A stretch of DNA of 12,791 bases from an uncultured Bacilli bacterium (GCA_949025205.1 CARMXJ010000038.1:1-12791); one strand, 5' to 3'. Positions 6,238-12,682 are shown, numbered from the stretch's first letter. Translations and numbers: made by a program. The notes: generated from the letters alone by a model not told the origin.

Positions 6238-7487
6238 ATTTGTAATTCGATGTAATAAAAATCGTTAATAATACTTATTTTTTCTTTTACTAAATTATTT
6301 CTTATGATAGAAAATAGACCTAAACCACTGCCTCTATTTTTAGTTGAATAATATTTTTCTCCTAATTTATCCAAATCTATTTCATTACAGAAATTATTTC
6401 CAACTTTTACAAAAATTGAACTTTCATCTTCATATAAATCCATAACGATAATGGGACTTTTTGTTTCTTCACTTGCTTCAATAGCATTGTCTAAAACAAT
6501 CCCTAAAGATTCATACAAACTATGAAATGTTTTTGCATCTAATTTATCAAAAGGATCATTTTTAATATCATTGTTTATTATTACATCATAATTTTTATTA
6601 TATAATTTTTCAGCAACAATACCTTTTATTCCATTCGGTACATTATATATTTCATTATTTCTTATACTAAACGTTGTTTCTTCTTCTAATAAATCATCTA
6701 TTAACGCATTTATCTTTTTATTTCCAAAAGATTTCATAGCTGATAATTTGTGGTTTATATTATGTTTGTATATTTTATATTCATCTAAGAATTTACCATA
6801 TTTATGATTGTAATCAATTAATTTTTTATTTGTCATTTTTAACAAATGAGAATTTGCTATAGTACTTATTAAATATATAAATAATATAGCAAATAGAAAT
6901 ACTATTAATAAAATTATTTTAAATGATCCTTTTGATTCATAATTATATACATTAAAAATACCTATAGTTACTAATGAAAAAATTAAAAGATATAATACAT
7001 TCATTAAAGTTGTAATAGATGATAACAATTTAACCAATTTAATTAGTATTTTTTTTATAAAAGGAATTTTTATAATTAGGTATTCAACTATCGCAATAAT
7101 TATAGATAACCCTAATTTTGCGTACGTTAGTGAAAAAGCTGATAAAGAAAATAAATTTAATGTTGAAATTATATTCGTAAATAATAATTCAAAAAGAATC
7201 ATTATCATATATATTATAAGATAAACAATAAATGCATTTTTATAAGTATTGTCAAAAATTAATTTAATATTGCCTATCATTATTGCTATTGTAAGAATCG
7301 CTTTTAATTCCATGTTTAAATAAATATTATTTAATACAACAAGTATAGAAGCTATTAAAATTATAATAAGATTATTTTTATTAATATCCAATTTATTTCT
7401 TGTAATCACCGCATAACATAGATCTGAAAAAAGTATTGTAAAGCAAACACTTACTAAATGTAATAATATATTAATTATCTCGTTCAT
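6222..7487 (-). CDS. agrC: AgrC-type sensor histidine kinase (HPK10)
   Basis: A 421-residue membrane kinase and the likely receptor for the AgrD-derived peptide. The first ~210 residues carry about six or seven hydrophobic segments, the usual AgrC sensor layout. The phospho-acceptor helix is YKIYKHNINHKLSAMKSF with H242; the AgrC family usually has RHDY or similar here. The N box is LGIVLDNAIEAS (N334) and the G box NRGSGLGLFSI (386-394). The family typically lacks a full set of classical HK boxes, as here. Start: ATG 7485-7487, preceded by GAGGAG; an in-frame TTG at 7497-7499 would add four residues but lies within the binding-site region. The gene overlaps the end of agrA by 17 bases, so translation is probably coupled. 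The C-terminal codons lie in the shared terminator. Confidence 0.93.
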   Translation of the reverse strand: MNEIINILLHLVSVCFTILFSDLCYAVITRNKLDINKNNLIIILIASILVVLNNIYLNMELKAILTIAIMIGNIKLIFDNTYKNAFIVYLIIYMIMILFELLFTNIISTLNLFSLSAFSLTYAKLGLSIIIAIVEYLIIKIPFIKKILIKLVKLLSSITTLMNVLYLLIFSLVTIGIFNVYNYESKGSFKIILLIVFLFAILFIYLISTIANSHLLKMTNKKLIDYNHKYGKFLDEYKIYKHNINHKLSAMKSFGNKKINALIDDLLEEETTFSIRNNEIYNVPNGIKGIVAEKLYNKNYDVIINNDIKNDPFDKLDAKTFHSLYESLGIVLDNAIEASEETKSPIIVMDLYEDESSIFVKVGNNFCNEIDLDKLGEKYYSTKNRGSGLGLFSIIRNNLVKEKISIINDFYYIELQIKKAR

Positions 7488-8196
7488 AATACTCCTCAAC
7501 CTCTTTTTTAAATTTTTTTGATAAGCAATCTATTTTCTTACCGTTATCTAAAGCAAAATAACCTTTGCCCCAATTGAATGATTCTACTCGGTCTAAATTT
7601 ACGATACAGGCTCTATGTACCATCTTAAATCTATCGTCTAGACAGTTTAAGGTTTCTGTCAGCGGCATAATGATAGAATAATGTGTTTTATCTGTATAAA
7701 TAATTACTTTTCTCGATTCTTTATCTCTATAAAGATGCGTGATGGAACGGTAATAAATTTGAATACTGAAATTATTATTTCTATACTTAAACATTTTGTT
7801 ATCAAAATTTCTTTTAAAAATTGTCCTTATGGCTTTCTTAAGTTTTGCTTCCATGTCGTGGAACTTTTCTATGAAATCAAATACTTCATAAACACTACGA
7901 TAAGTTGTTTCAAACATTTTATCGTGGTTGGTTATGAAAATAATTTCACTTTCCCAATCGTTTTCTCTTATGTATTTTGCAATATCTATTCCACTCACTC
8001 TTGTTTCTAGTTGAATATCCATAATGTAAATTTTCCGGTCTGCTGTATCTAAAATTATATCTTTTAATTCTTTTGTATATTTCGTGAAATAATTTACTTT
8101 GACTTCTTCATCTTGAAAGATATCTAAGTCTCTTAGAATTTTTTTAACTAATAATTGGGTATTTTTATCATCTTCTACAACTACTATTCTTATCAT
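7471..8196 (-). CDS. agrA: AgrA-type response regulator (REC + LytTR)
   Basis: A 241-residue response regulator. The receiver domain (1-~125) has the acidic pair E8/D9/D10 in VVVEDD, the phospho-acceptor D60 in IYIMDIQL (D59 in S. aureus AgrA) and K111. The LytTR DNA-binding domain follows from about 136 (MFKYRNNNFSIQIYYRSITH) to 238, with MVHRACIVNLDRVESF. AgrA proteins bind direct repeats upstream of target promoters. The start chosen is ATG 8194-8196 (MIRIVVVEDD), which matches the family; upstream in-frame codons to 8250 would cross the promoter. AGAGGAG lies about 12 bases upstream. agrA precedes agrC, the reverse of the canonical BDCA order. Confidence 0.94.
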   Translation of the reverse strand: MIRIVVVEDDKNTQLLVKKILRDLDIFQDEEVKVNYFTKYTKELKDIILDTADRKIYIMDIQLETRVSGIDIAKYIRENDWESEIIFITNHDKMFETTYRSVYEVFDFIEKFHDMEAKLKKAIRTIFKRNFDNKMFKYRNNNFSIQIYYRSITHLYRDKESRKVIIYTDKTHYSIIMPLTETLNCLDDRFKMVHRACIVNLDRVESFNWGKGYFALDNGKKIDCLSKKFKKEVEEYYERDN

Positions 8197-8230
8197 AACT
8201 ACTTTTTTCTCCTCTAGTTTACTATTTGCA

Positions 8231-8239
8231 ATTATACCA
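8231..8239 (-). promoter_or_regulatory. agrAC extended -10 promoter
   Basis: TGGTATAAT at 8231-8239 is a perfect extended -10, with a T-rich stretch and no clear -35 upstream. The leader is about 28 bases. Confidence 0.6.
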
Positions 8240-8248
8240 TATTTTACC

Positions 8249-8281
8249 AAAAAAAAAATACAAAATTTCTATTTTCTGTAT
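8249..8281 (-). terminator. terminator of the 199-codon gene, overlapping its stop
   Basis: On the minus strand ATAC-AG-AAAAT / ATTTT-GTAT form a 9-bp stem with a 2-base bulge and loop AGAA, followed by nine T residues. The stop TAG (8269-8271) is in the loop. Confidence 0.7.
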
Positions 8282-8868
8282 TCTTCTAAAAGGAAACGCG
8301 AGGGAAGTTCAGGGAATTTTGTTTCGATATTATAGTTTTTTATTATTTCATCTGCTATTTTGGGAATATCTGCGTAATTGCCAAAAACAACTAATTTTTT
8401 GGCTTTGTATATTTGTGTTATTAAATGTCTGATTATTTTGGATATACTACCATTAAAAACTTCTAAATCAATACGAAGAGCATGAAATTTATTTTTTTTA
8501 GTGAAATAATAGTCTACATATTTTTCTGTTATGTTTATATATCCTCTATCATTTTCGGTATTTATAATTTCATTTATATTTTTAAATTCTATTGTAGAAA
8601 AATAATCACTTAGTATTTCTTGGTATTTTTCTTTTATAGTATTATTGATTTGTTTATTTACTATAAAACAACCTTTCCAACCAAATAAAGGAAGCTTTAT
8701 GTGATTTTCTTTTAGTATTTGATTAAATTCATCGATAAAGAGAGAACCATTAATGATTTGGTCTTCTTCTAAACTTTTACAGGTTTTATTAATGATTTTA
8801 TTTTTTTCTACATCTAATAATAATAATTCTTTATTGCAAATGTAAATTACAAAATGGATTTTTGCCAT
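8269..8868 (-). CDS. unknown protein in the mbl position, possible degenerate actin-fold (MreB-like) protein
   Basis: Not a family I recognise outright. It has 199 residues, no signal peptide or membrane segment, and follows spoIIID by 13 bases, where Bacillus has mbl. The order of elements resembles a shrunken MreB: NGSLFIDEFNQILKENHIK (39-57) like the 'dG-vIaDf' strand-helix; GCFIVNKQINNTIKEKYQEI then STIEFKNINEII like 'v-i-vP-gitevekravi...lieEp'; GYINITEKYVDYYF like the second phosphate loop; and KKLVVFGNYADIPKIADEII like 'I-LtGGGA-l-gl'. The glycine and aspartate residues that bind ATP are absent in all three places, and subdomains would be missing since MreB has about 335 residues. This is inference from pattern and position, not a proven homology. 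Start ATG 8866-8868 with GAGAGGG five bases upstream. Confidence 0.6.
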   Translation of the reverse strand: MAKIHFVIYICNKELLLLDVEKNKIINKTCKSLEEDQIINGSLFIDEFNQILKENHIKLPLFGWKGCFIVNKQINNTIKEKYQEILSDYFSTIEFKNINEIINTENDRGYINITEKYVDYYFTKKNKFHALRIDLEVFNGSISKIIRHLITQIYKAKKLVVFGNYADIPKIADEIIKNYNIETKFPELPSRFLLEEYRK

Positions 8869-8881
8869 ATGATCCCTCTCA

Positions 8882-9130
8882 CTATTTTTTTCTATATTTT
8901 TCTTTTGTTGCTTCTCCTCCTTTAATGTGTCGTGTTTTTAAATGGTCTTTTAATATTTTTTTGACTTCTTGGTACATTTCAGGAGAAATTTTTTGTAAAC
9001 GTTCTTGCATATCTTTATGAACAGTACTTTTGCTTATATGAAAATGATTTGCTGTGGCGCGAATATTTTCTTTTGAATCCATTATATATTTTGCTTCTTC
9101 TTGTACTCTTAAACAAATGCTTTTTTCCAT
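8882..9130 (-). CDS. spoIIID: stage III sporulation regulator SpoIIID
   Basis: The 82-residue protein matches SpoIIID, the helix-turn-helix DNA-binding regulator that, in the mother cell, activates and represses sigma-E-dependent genes and helps switch to sigma-K. Identifying stretches are EEAKYIMDSKENIRATANHF (11-30), the recognition helix SKSTVHKDMQERL (33-45), and RHIKGGEATKEKY (67-79), which corresponds to RHLRGGEATKLKY in Bacillus subtilis. The usual extra C-terminal tail is short here. ATG 9128-9130 has AAGGGG 11 bases upstream, inside an inverted repeat. It lies 51 bases after spoIIQ. Its presence is strong evidence that the organism forms endospores. Confidence 0.97.
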   Translation of the reverse strand: MEKSICLRVQEEAKYIMDSKENIRATANHFHISKSTVHKDMQERLQKISPEMYQEVKKILKDHLKTRHIKGGEATKEKYRKK

Positions 9131-9137
9131 TATTTAA

Positions 9138-9175
9138 ACAACCCCTTGCTAAAATATATTTATGCATGGGGATGT
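9138..9175 (-). promoter_or_regulatory. inverted repeat over the spoIIID ribosome binding site
   Basis: ACA-CCCC-TGC (9138-9149) pairs with GCA-GGGG-TGT (9164-9175): ten pairs with two single mismatches and a 14-base loop. The binding site AAGGGG is in one arm. There is no T run, so it is not a terminator. It may hide the site in the mRNA or bind a regulator. I could not find a convincing sigma-E promoter here. Confidence 0.55.
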
Positions 9176-9181
9176 CTATTC

Positions 9182-9811
9182 TTAATTTAATTCATTAATG
9201 TCCATTTGGTAAAAACTTTCAGGGTTTAATACTTGTCCATTATAGTTTACTTCAAATAAAATGGAATTGTTTTTACTACTGAATTTATTTGTTGTACTTT
9301 TTCCCAAGATATCTCCTTGTTTTATGACATCATTGGCCTTTAGATTTACATCTTTTAAACCATAGTAAATCGTTGTTAGGTTTGTATTATGTGATACATA
9401 AACTACTGTGTTTAATAATTCATCTTGTTTGACATCAACTACTGTACCATCAAATACAGCTACACAGTCGAATTCCTCTTCACCTGCATACACAATACCA
9501 CTATTTTGTAAGTATGTATTTTCATAATAAATTAGAGATTTTTGTTGGTCCTCTTCTGTACCATCCTTTTCATAAAATGATTTGTCGATGGCTACATTTT
9601 CACTCGTATATGGTTTTATAAGTGTTTGTGGTGTTGTACTAACCACTGGAGTTACAATGTCTAATATAGAGTTTACTACATAATCTTCATTGTCTACCAC
9701 TTCTTTTGGTTTTAGATTTTTAGTAATAAGCATTACAGTCATAAAAATTGCTGCCATACTTATTAACAATAATGTTGGTTTTGCATATCCTCTTAATTTT
9801 CTTTTGGTCAT
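9182..9811 (-). CDS. spoIIQ: SpoIIQ-like engulfment protein with degenerate LytM domain
   Basis: A 209-residue protein with one N-terminal membrane segment at about 13-30 (TLLLISMAAIFMTVMLI) and a LytM/M23 domain at about 100-200. SpoIIQ is made in the forespore and pairs with SpoIIIAH of the mother cell to hold the membranes together during engulfment. The M23 zinc ligands are missing: the HxGxD site reads NSGIV (N103, V107) and the HxH site reads SILFEV (S183, L185), so it is probably not a peptidase. The start ATG 9809-9811 is chosen because GGAAGGTGG lies five bases upstream; an upstream GTG (9818-9820) is part of that site. Position after spoIID and before spoIIID agrees with Bacillus, and a sigma-F promoter precedes it. 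Confidence 0.88.
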   Translation of the reverse strand: MTKRKLRGYAKPTLLLISMAAIFMTVMLITKNLKPKEVVDNEDYVVNSILDIVTPVVSTTPQTLIKPYTSENVAIDKSFYEKDGTEEDQQKSLIYYENTYLQNSGIVYAGEEEFDCVAVFDGTVVDVKQDELLNTVVYVSHNTNLTTIYYGLKDVNLKANDVIKQGDILGKSTTNKFSSKNNSILFEVNYNGQVLNPESFYQMDINELN

Positions 9812-9832
9812 TTTTTCCACCTTCCTAATAGG

Positions 9833-9862
9833 TAGTTTCTCCCAAAAGAAATAGATTTATAC
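9833..9862 (-). promoter_or_regulatory. sigma-F promoter of spoIIQ
   Basis: GTATA (9858-9862), a 15-base spacer and GGAGAAACTA (9833-9842) match every specified base of the B. subtilis sigma-F consensus GYWTA-N15-GGNRANANTW. B. subtilis spoIIQ is also sigma-F dependent. The -35 overlaps the last codons of spoIID. Confidence 0.85.
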
Positions 9863-10768
9863 CATTTTATTTATTGTAATATCGTTATAATAATGTTTTA
9901 GAATTTCTTGGTATGTGTATCCTTCTTTGGCCATACCGTTTGCACCATACTGGCTCATTCCTACTCCATGACCGTAACCCTTGGTTGTAATCGTTACTGT
10001 TTCTAGTTCTATATCGATTGTAAAGTCAGTGGAACGTAAGTTTAGTATTTTTCTTACTTCTACACCTGTAAATTCTTTATTGTTGATAAGTAACTTGTTT
10101 ATGTGATTTGTTGTAGAGCGGTTGATGTTATCTATTTCAATGGTTGTGCAAGATTCTAAATTTAGTTTTGTACAAAATTCTTCTTTGGGCATAGTGGTAT
10201 CTACTGTGAAGTTATTTAATGTTTCGTTGTCCCAAGAAGAAGAAACGGATTTTATATAAGGAAGCGTTTCTTGAAATACGCTTTTTGCATCTTCAGTGGT
10301 TCCGTTACTCATAGCAAAATAAAAAGCCTCAATAATTTCATTGTTATAATACATGACTTCGTTTTCGGTATCTTTTACTGCTTTTTTGATTTTATTTAAG
10401 TAAAATGTGTATTGGTTATTCCACTTTTCTTGCATTTCTTCATCGGTGATGTAAGATTGGTTTGTGATGTCTGTTAAAATATTGTATTCTTCATTTTGGC
10501 TGTGTAAGATTTTATACATGGCATAGGAACGTGCTGCAACCGCTTGGGCTTTTAGGGCTTCTTCATGAAAAGAAGCTGGCATTTCAGCTGCTAGAACTCC
10601 TACTAAGTATTCTTCTATTTTTAGTTCTTCTATTGTGTCTTCTTTAGTTTTTACTTTTATTGTATTTTCAGGCTCAAAAAAAGAGTGATGCTCCTCTTTT
10701 TGTTTCATCACTACTCCTAATATACAACTTAAAATCACTACAACTCCTATTAATATTTTATTTTTCAT
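9857..10768 (-). CDS. spoIID: stage II sporulation protein D, lytic transglycosylase
   Basis: The 303-residue protein is SpoIID, a mother-cell peptidoglycan lytic transglycosylase that, with SpoIIM and SpoIIP, thins septal wall and drives engulfment. An N-terminal membrane anchor (ILIGVVVILSCILGVVM, 5-21) is followed by the SpoIID core: EEYLVGVLAAEMPASFHEEA (52-71), with catalytic glutamate E62 in the AEMP motif, and LKAQAVAARSY. Further on are SNGTTEDAKSVF and the C-terminal GYGHGVGMSQYGANGMA. Length is normal for the family. The ATG 10766-10768 has AAGGAG five bases upstream, formed partly by the stop codon of the preceding DUF1146 gene, so the genes are tightly linked. murAA and ywmB, which lie near it in Bacillus, are absent. 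No clear sigma-E promoter was found. Confidence 0.97.
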   Translation of the reverse strand: MKNKILIGVVVILSCILGVVMKQKEEHHSFFEPENTIKVKTKEDTIEELKIEEYLVGVLAAEMPASFHEEALKAQAVAARSYAMYKILHSQNEEYNILTDITNQSYITDEEMQEKWNNQYTFYLNKIKKAVKDTENEVMYYNNEIIEAFYFAMSNGTTEDAKSVFQETLPYIKSVSSSWDNETLNNFTVDTTMPKEEFCTKLNLESCTTIEIDNINRSTTNHINKLLINNKEFTGVEVRKILNLRSTDFTIDIELETVTITTKGYGHGVGMSQYGANGMAKEGYTYQEILKHYYNDITINKMV

Positions 10769-10777
10769 AGGCGCTCC

Positions 10778-10975
10778 TTATATGATTTTACTAAATTCTA
10801 AAAAATCAAATATAAAATTGGTTAAAAGATAGGCAAGTATTAATCCTAAAATAATAACCAAGATTCTGGTTTCTACTACTTTTTCTTTTTTTATCATTTT
10901 TTCAAAATGAATGCTACTTAAAGCATATAAACACAACATAATATTAAACACATATACAAATAGTTTATAGTTCAT
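10778..10975 (-). CDS. ywzB: DUF1146 small membrane protein (YwzB-like)
   Basis: A 65-residue protein with two membrane segments (about 5-20 and 38-58) separated by a basic loop (FEKMIKKEKVVETR). The pattern, with ALSSIHFEKMIKK and ILGLILAYLLTNFIFDFLEF, fits DUF1146, known from B. subtilis ywzB upstream of spoIID. The function is not known. Its ATG (10973-10975) overlaps the end of rpiB by 11 bases with no good binding site, so it is likely translated by coupling. Its stop codon contributes to the spoIID binding site. Confidence 0.85.
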   Translation of the reverse strand: MNYKLFVYVFNIMLCLYALSSIHFEKMIKKEKVVETRILVIILGLILAYLLTNFIFDFLEFSKII

Positions 10976-11420
10976 TATATTCGCCGTTTTCGTATTTTAT
11001 GATTTTGTCCACTCTTCTTTGATGACGTTCATCATTTATTACTTCAGCATTTATAAATGCGTCTATGTATTTTTTTATGTTTTCTATATCTTCGGTATAG
11101 TTAAAAGTCATTACATTTGCTCCATTATCATTACGGCAAAGTATCGCATCTTCTACAGAATTTATTTTAGCACATCTAATTCCTTTTACTTTATTGGCAG
11201 CTATTGACATACCTATTCCTGTTCTACAAAGAAGAATTCCAATTTCTGCTTCGTTATCTATTACTTTTTTACAAACTAGGAAAGCAAAATCTGGATAATC
11301 ATCAACTGGAGTATTTTCTGTACTACAATCAATGATTTCATAATTTTTACTAAGTAAGTATTTAATTACTTCTTTTTTATATTCCACGCCGCGATGGTCG
11401 CTTGCTATTGCTATTTTCAT
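10965..11420 (-). CDS. rpiB: ribose 5-phosphate isomerase B / LacAB-type isomerase with unusual active site
   Basis: A 151-residue RpiB/LacAB-family protein, which interconverts ribulose 5-phosphate and ribose 5-phosphate (or related sugar phosphates) in the cytoplasm. Family motifs seen are IASDHRG (D8, H9), CSTENTPVDDYPDFA, the catalytic C65 in LLCRTGIGMSIAANKVKG, and ERHQRRVDKI (131-140). Two positions are unusual. The G after the catalytic cysteine is R66. The ring-opening histidine (H99 in E. coli, in SRQHND) is D98 in CRNDNGAN. The glycine after NVMTF is N as well. It may accept open-chain substrate or have another substrate. Start ATG 11418-11420 overlaps the stop of the ATP-grasp gene (ATGA); GAGAGG is 13 bases upstream. 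Confidence 0.93.
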   Translation of the reverse strand: MKIAIASDHRGVEYKKEVIKYLLSKNYEIIDCSTENTPVDDYPDFAFLVCKKVIDNEAEIGILLCRTGIGMSIAANKVKGIRCAKINSVEDAILCRNDNGANVMTFNYTEDIENIKKYIDAFINAEVINDERHQRRVDKIIKYENGEYNEL

Positions 11421-12367
11421 TTTTCTATTTTCCTCTCTTCTATTTTTTTAAACAAAGGTAGTAATCCAACATTGTTTTCTCGATGTGATGGTAACCCGTA
11501 AAAATAATGATTTGGAGTTCCCGTTCCAGATAATAAGTAACATTTGTTTTTTCCAATTGCTATGTCCCAGCAAACATAACCTACTGCAGGTACTTCTAAG
11601 CTTGCTGTTTCACATAAATTTTTTACTTTATCCCAACTTGGTATATTTAAATCTTTTATTTTTTTGCCGGTTTCTGCAAATGTTAAATATTCCTTATTTT
11701 TGTTATCCACTGCCGGATAATTAATAATGCCTGTTTCTATGTCAATAGGAGCTATTAATCCATTAAATGTTTCAGATTTTTCTACTTCTCCTTCTATATA
11801 GAAATAAGCAGCTATTACTTCTCCTAGTAAGGTAATTACTTTTATTATTGGTGTATTTTCTCCATACTTTTCTAAAGAAGGGGTTATGGTTAGTGCTTCT
11901 TCTATTAAATATTTTCCTTCTTCAATACATTTATTATATAGTCCTTCTATATTTTCTTTTTCTGTATCTATATTTTTTAAAAGTTTTTTATCATTTTCGG
12001 TTTTTGCCGTTACCTTTTTTACTTTTTTACAAAATTCTTTAAATTCTTCTAGATTACGGTTTAGTTCTAGCCAATCATAATTTAAATATTTGTTAAATGT
12101 TTTATTAAATTTTATTTTGTTATTAAAATATTTAAAAAATTTAGGAATGTTGTATTTTTTTATTAATTCGTTATTCTTTCCTTTGGTTATGATTGTTTTT
12201 CTTTCAAAGCTATTTAATTTGTACATTTCAAATATTTCGTAATCTGTTATGTTTGCTTGGTATTTTATTTTGCATAACAACATATCAAAAAGAATGGCTA
12301 TTTTCTTTTTGCTTGTTTTTATTTGTAATTCGTTTATTAATTTAAATACATATTTAATTTTATTCAT
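11417..12367 (-). CDS. sugar-transfer-associated ATP-grasp-like protein, probably degenerate
   Basis: The 316-residue protein resembles the sugar-transfer-associated ATP-grasp family, whose members lie in capsule, cell-wall or teichoic-type polymer loci. Matching stretches are FDMLLCKIKYQANITDYEIFEMYKLN (27-52) with NNKIKFNKTFNKYL (82-95), KYLIEEAL (152-159), IAPIDIETGIINYPA (205-219), and IPSWDKVKNL with AVGYVCWDIAI (242-271). Where family members usually end with a glutamate and asparagine that bind metal (LIEGN), this protein reads YLLSGTGTPNH (277-287), so it may not be an active ligase. Start ATG 12365-12367 has only a weak site (GTGAGAAAG). Its stop overlaps the rpiB start by four bases; the unit has an extended -10 promoter. 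Its place with rpiB suggests a sugar-phosphate or polymer role, but that is inference. Confidence 0.7.
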   Translation of the reverse strand: MNKIKYVFKLINELQIKTSKKKIAILFDMLLCKIKYQANITDYEIFEMYKLNSFERKTIITKGKNNELIKKYNIPKFFKYFNNKIKFNKTFNKYLNYDWLELNRNLEEFKEFCKKVKKVTAKTENDKKLLKNIDTEKENIEGLYNKCIEEGKYLIEEALTITPSLEKYGENTPIIKVITLLGEVIAAYFYIEGEVEKSETFNGLIAPIDIETGIINYPAVDNKNKEYLTFAETGKKIKDLNIPSWDKVKNLCETASLEVPAVGYVCWDIAIGKNKCYLLSGTGTPNHYFYGLPSHRENNVGLLPLFKKIEERKIEK

Positions 12368-12383
12368 TTCTTTCTCACACCAC

Positions 12384-12392
12384 GATTATAGC
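12384..12392 (-). promoter_or_regulatory. extended -10 promoter of the ATP-grasp/rpiB/spoIID unit
   Basis: TGCTATAAT is a perfect extended -10 just after the rpmE terminator T run. The -35 is poor. The downstream genes 12367 to 9857 overlap or nearly touch and could be read from it. Confidence 0.55.
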
Positions 12393-12394
12393 AC

Positions 12395-12417
12395 AAAAAA
12401 AGCTACTTATGCAGCTT
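12395..12417 (-). terminator. rpmE terminator enclosing the stop codon
   Basis: On the minus strand AAGCTGC and GTAGCTT form a 7-bp stem (one G-T pair) with loop ATAA, followed by five T residues. The rpmE TAA (12407-12409) is in the loop. Confidence 0.85.
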
Positions 12418-12625
12418 TCTTGTCATCATTTAATCCATATTTACGATTAAATTTTTCAATATTTCCAGTTCTTTTGTTGCTTCCTTGTTTTCCTGTATAG
12501 AAAGGATGACATTCGCTACAAATTTCAACTTCGATATTTTCTTTTACAGACCTTGTTTTAAATGAAGCTCCACAAGCACATTTAATTGTTGTTTCTTTCA
12601 TTTCTGGATGAATATTCGCTTTCAT
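12407..12625 (-). CDS. rpmE: 50S ribosomal protein L31, zinc-binding type
   Basis: The 72-residue protein is L31 (bL31), a surface protein of the large ribosomal subunit that bridges to the small one. MKANIHPEMKETTIKCACGA, then EICSECHPFYTGKQ and the GNIEKFNRKYG end are diagnostic. Cysteines C16, C18, C36 and C39 form the zinc-binding C+ type, which is the constitutive form where both types exist. ATG 12623-12625 has AAAGGAG six bases upstream. The gene is monocistronic with a good promoter and terminator; a leader hairpin precedes the binding site. Confidence 0.97.
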   Translation of the reverse strand: MKANIHPEMKETTIKCACGASFKTRSVKENIEVEICSECHPFYTGKQGSNKRTGNIEKFNRKYGLNDDKKAA

Positions 12626-12642
12626 ATTACGCTCCTTTCGCC

Positions 12643-12661
12643 ATACCTAAGACCTAGGCAT
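12643..12661 (-). promoter_or_regulatory. rpmE leader hairpin, possible L31 autoregulatory element
   Basis: In the rpmE leader ATGCCTA and TAGGTAT form a 7-bp stem (one G-T pair) with a 5-base loop, 17 bases before the start codon. L31 leaders acting as autoregulatory RNA are known in Firmicutes; whether this one belongs to that family I cannot tell. Confidence 0.4.
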
Positions 12662-12682
12662 AGTAATTTCTTTGTCTTCTGT

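Noticed and set aside
8196..8250. Upstream extension of agrA to 8250
   Set aside because: It would include the extended -10 promoter and ribosome binding site; the receiver domain begins at MIRIVVVEDD.
9138..9175. spoIIQ terminator
   Set aside because: The hairpin has no T run in either direction.
9155..9180. Sigma-E promoter for spoIIID (CATAAATA)
   Set aside because: The -10 has two mismatches and no -35 at the required spacing was seen.
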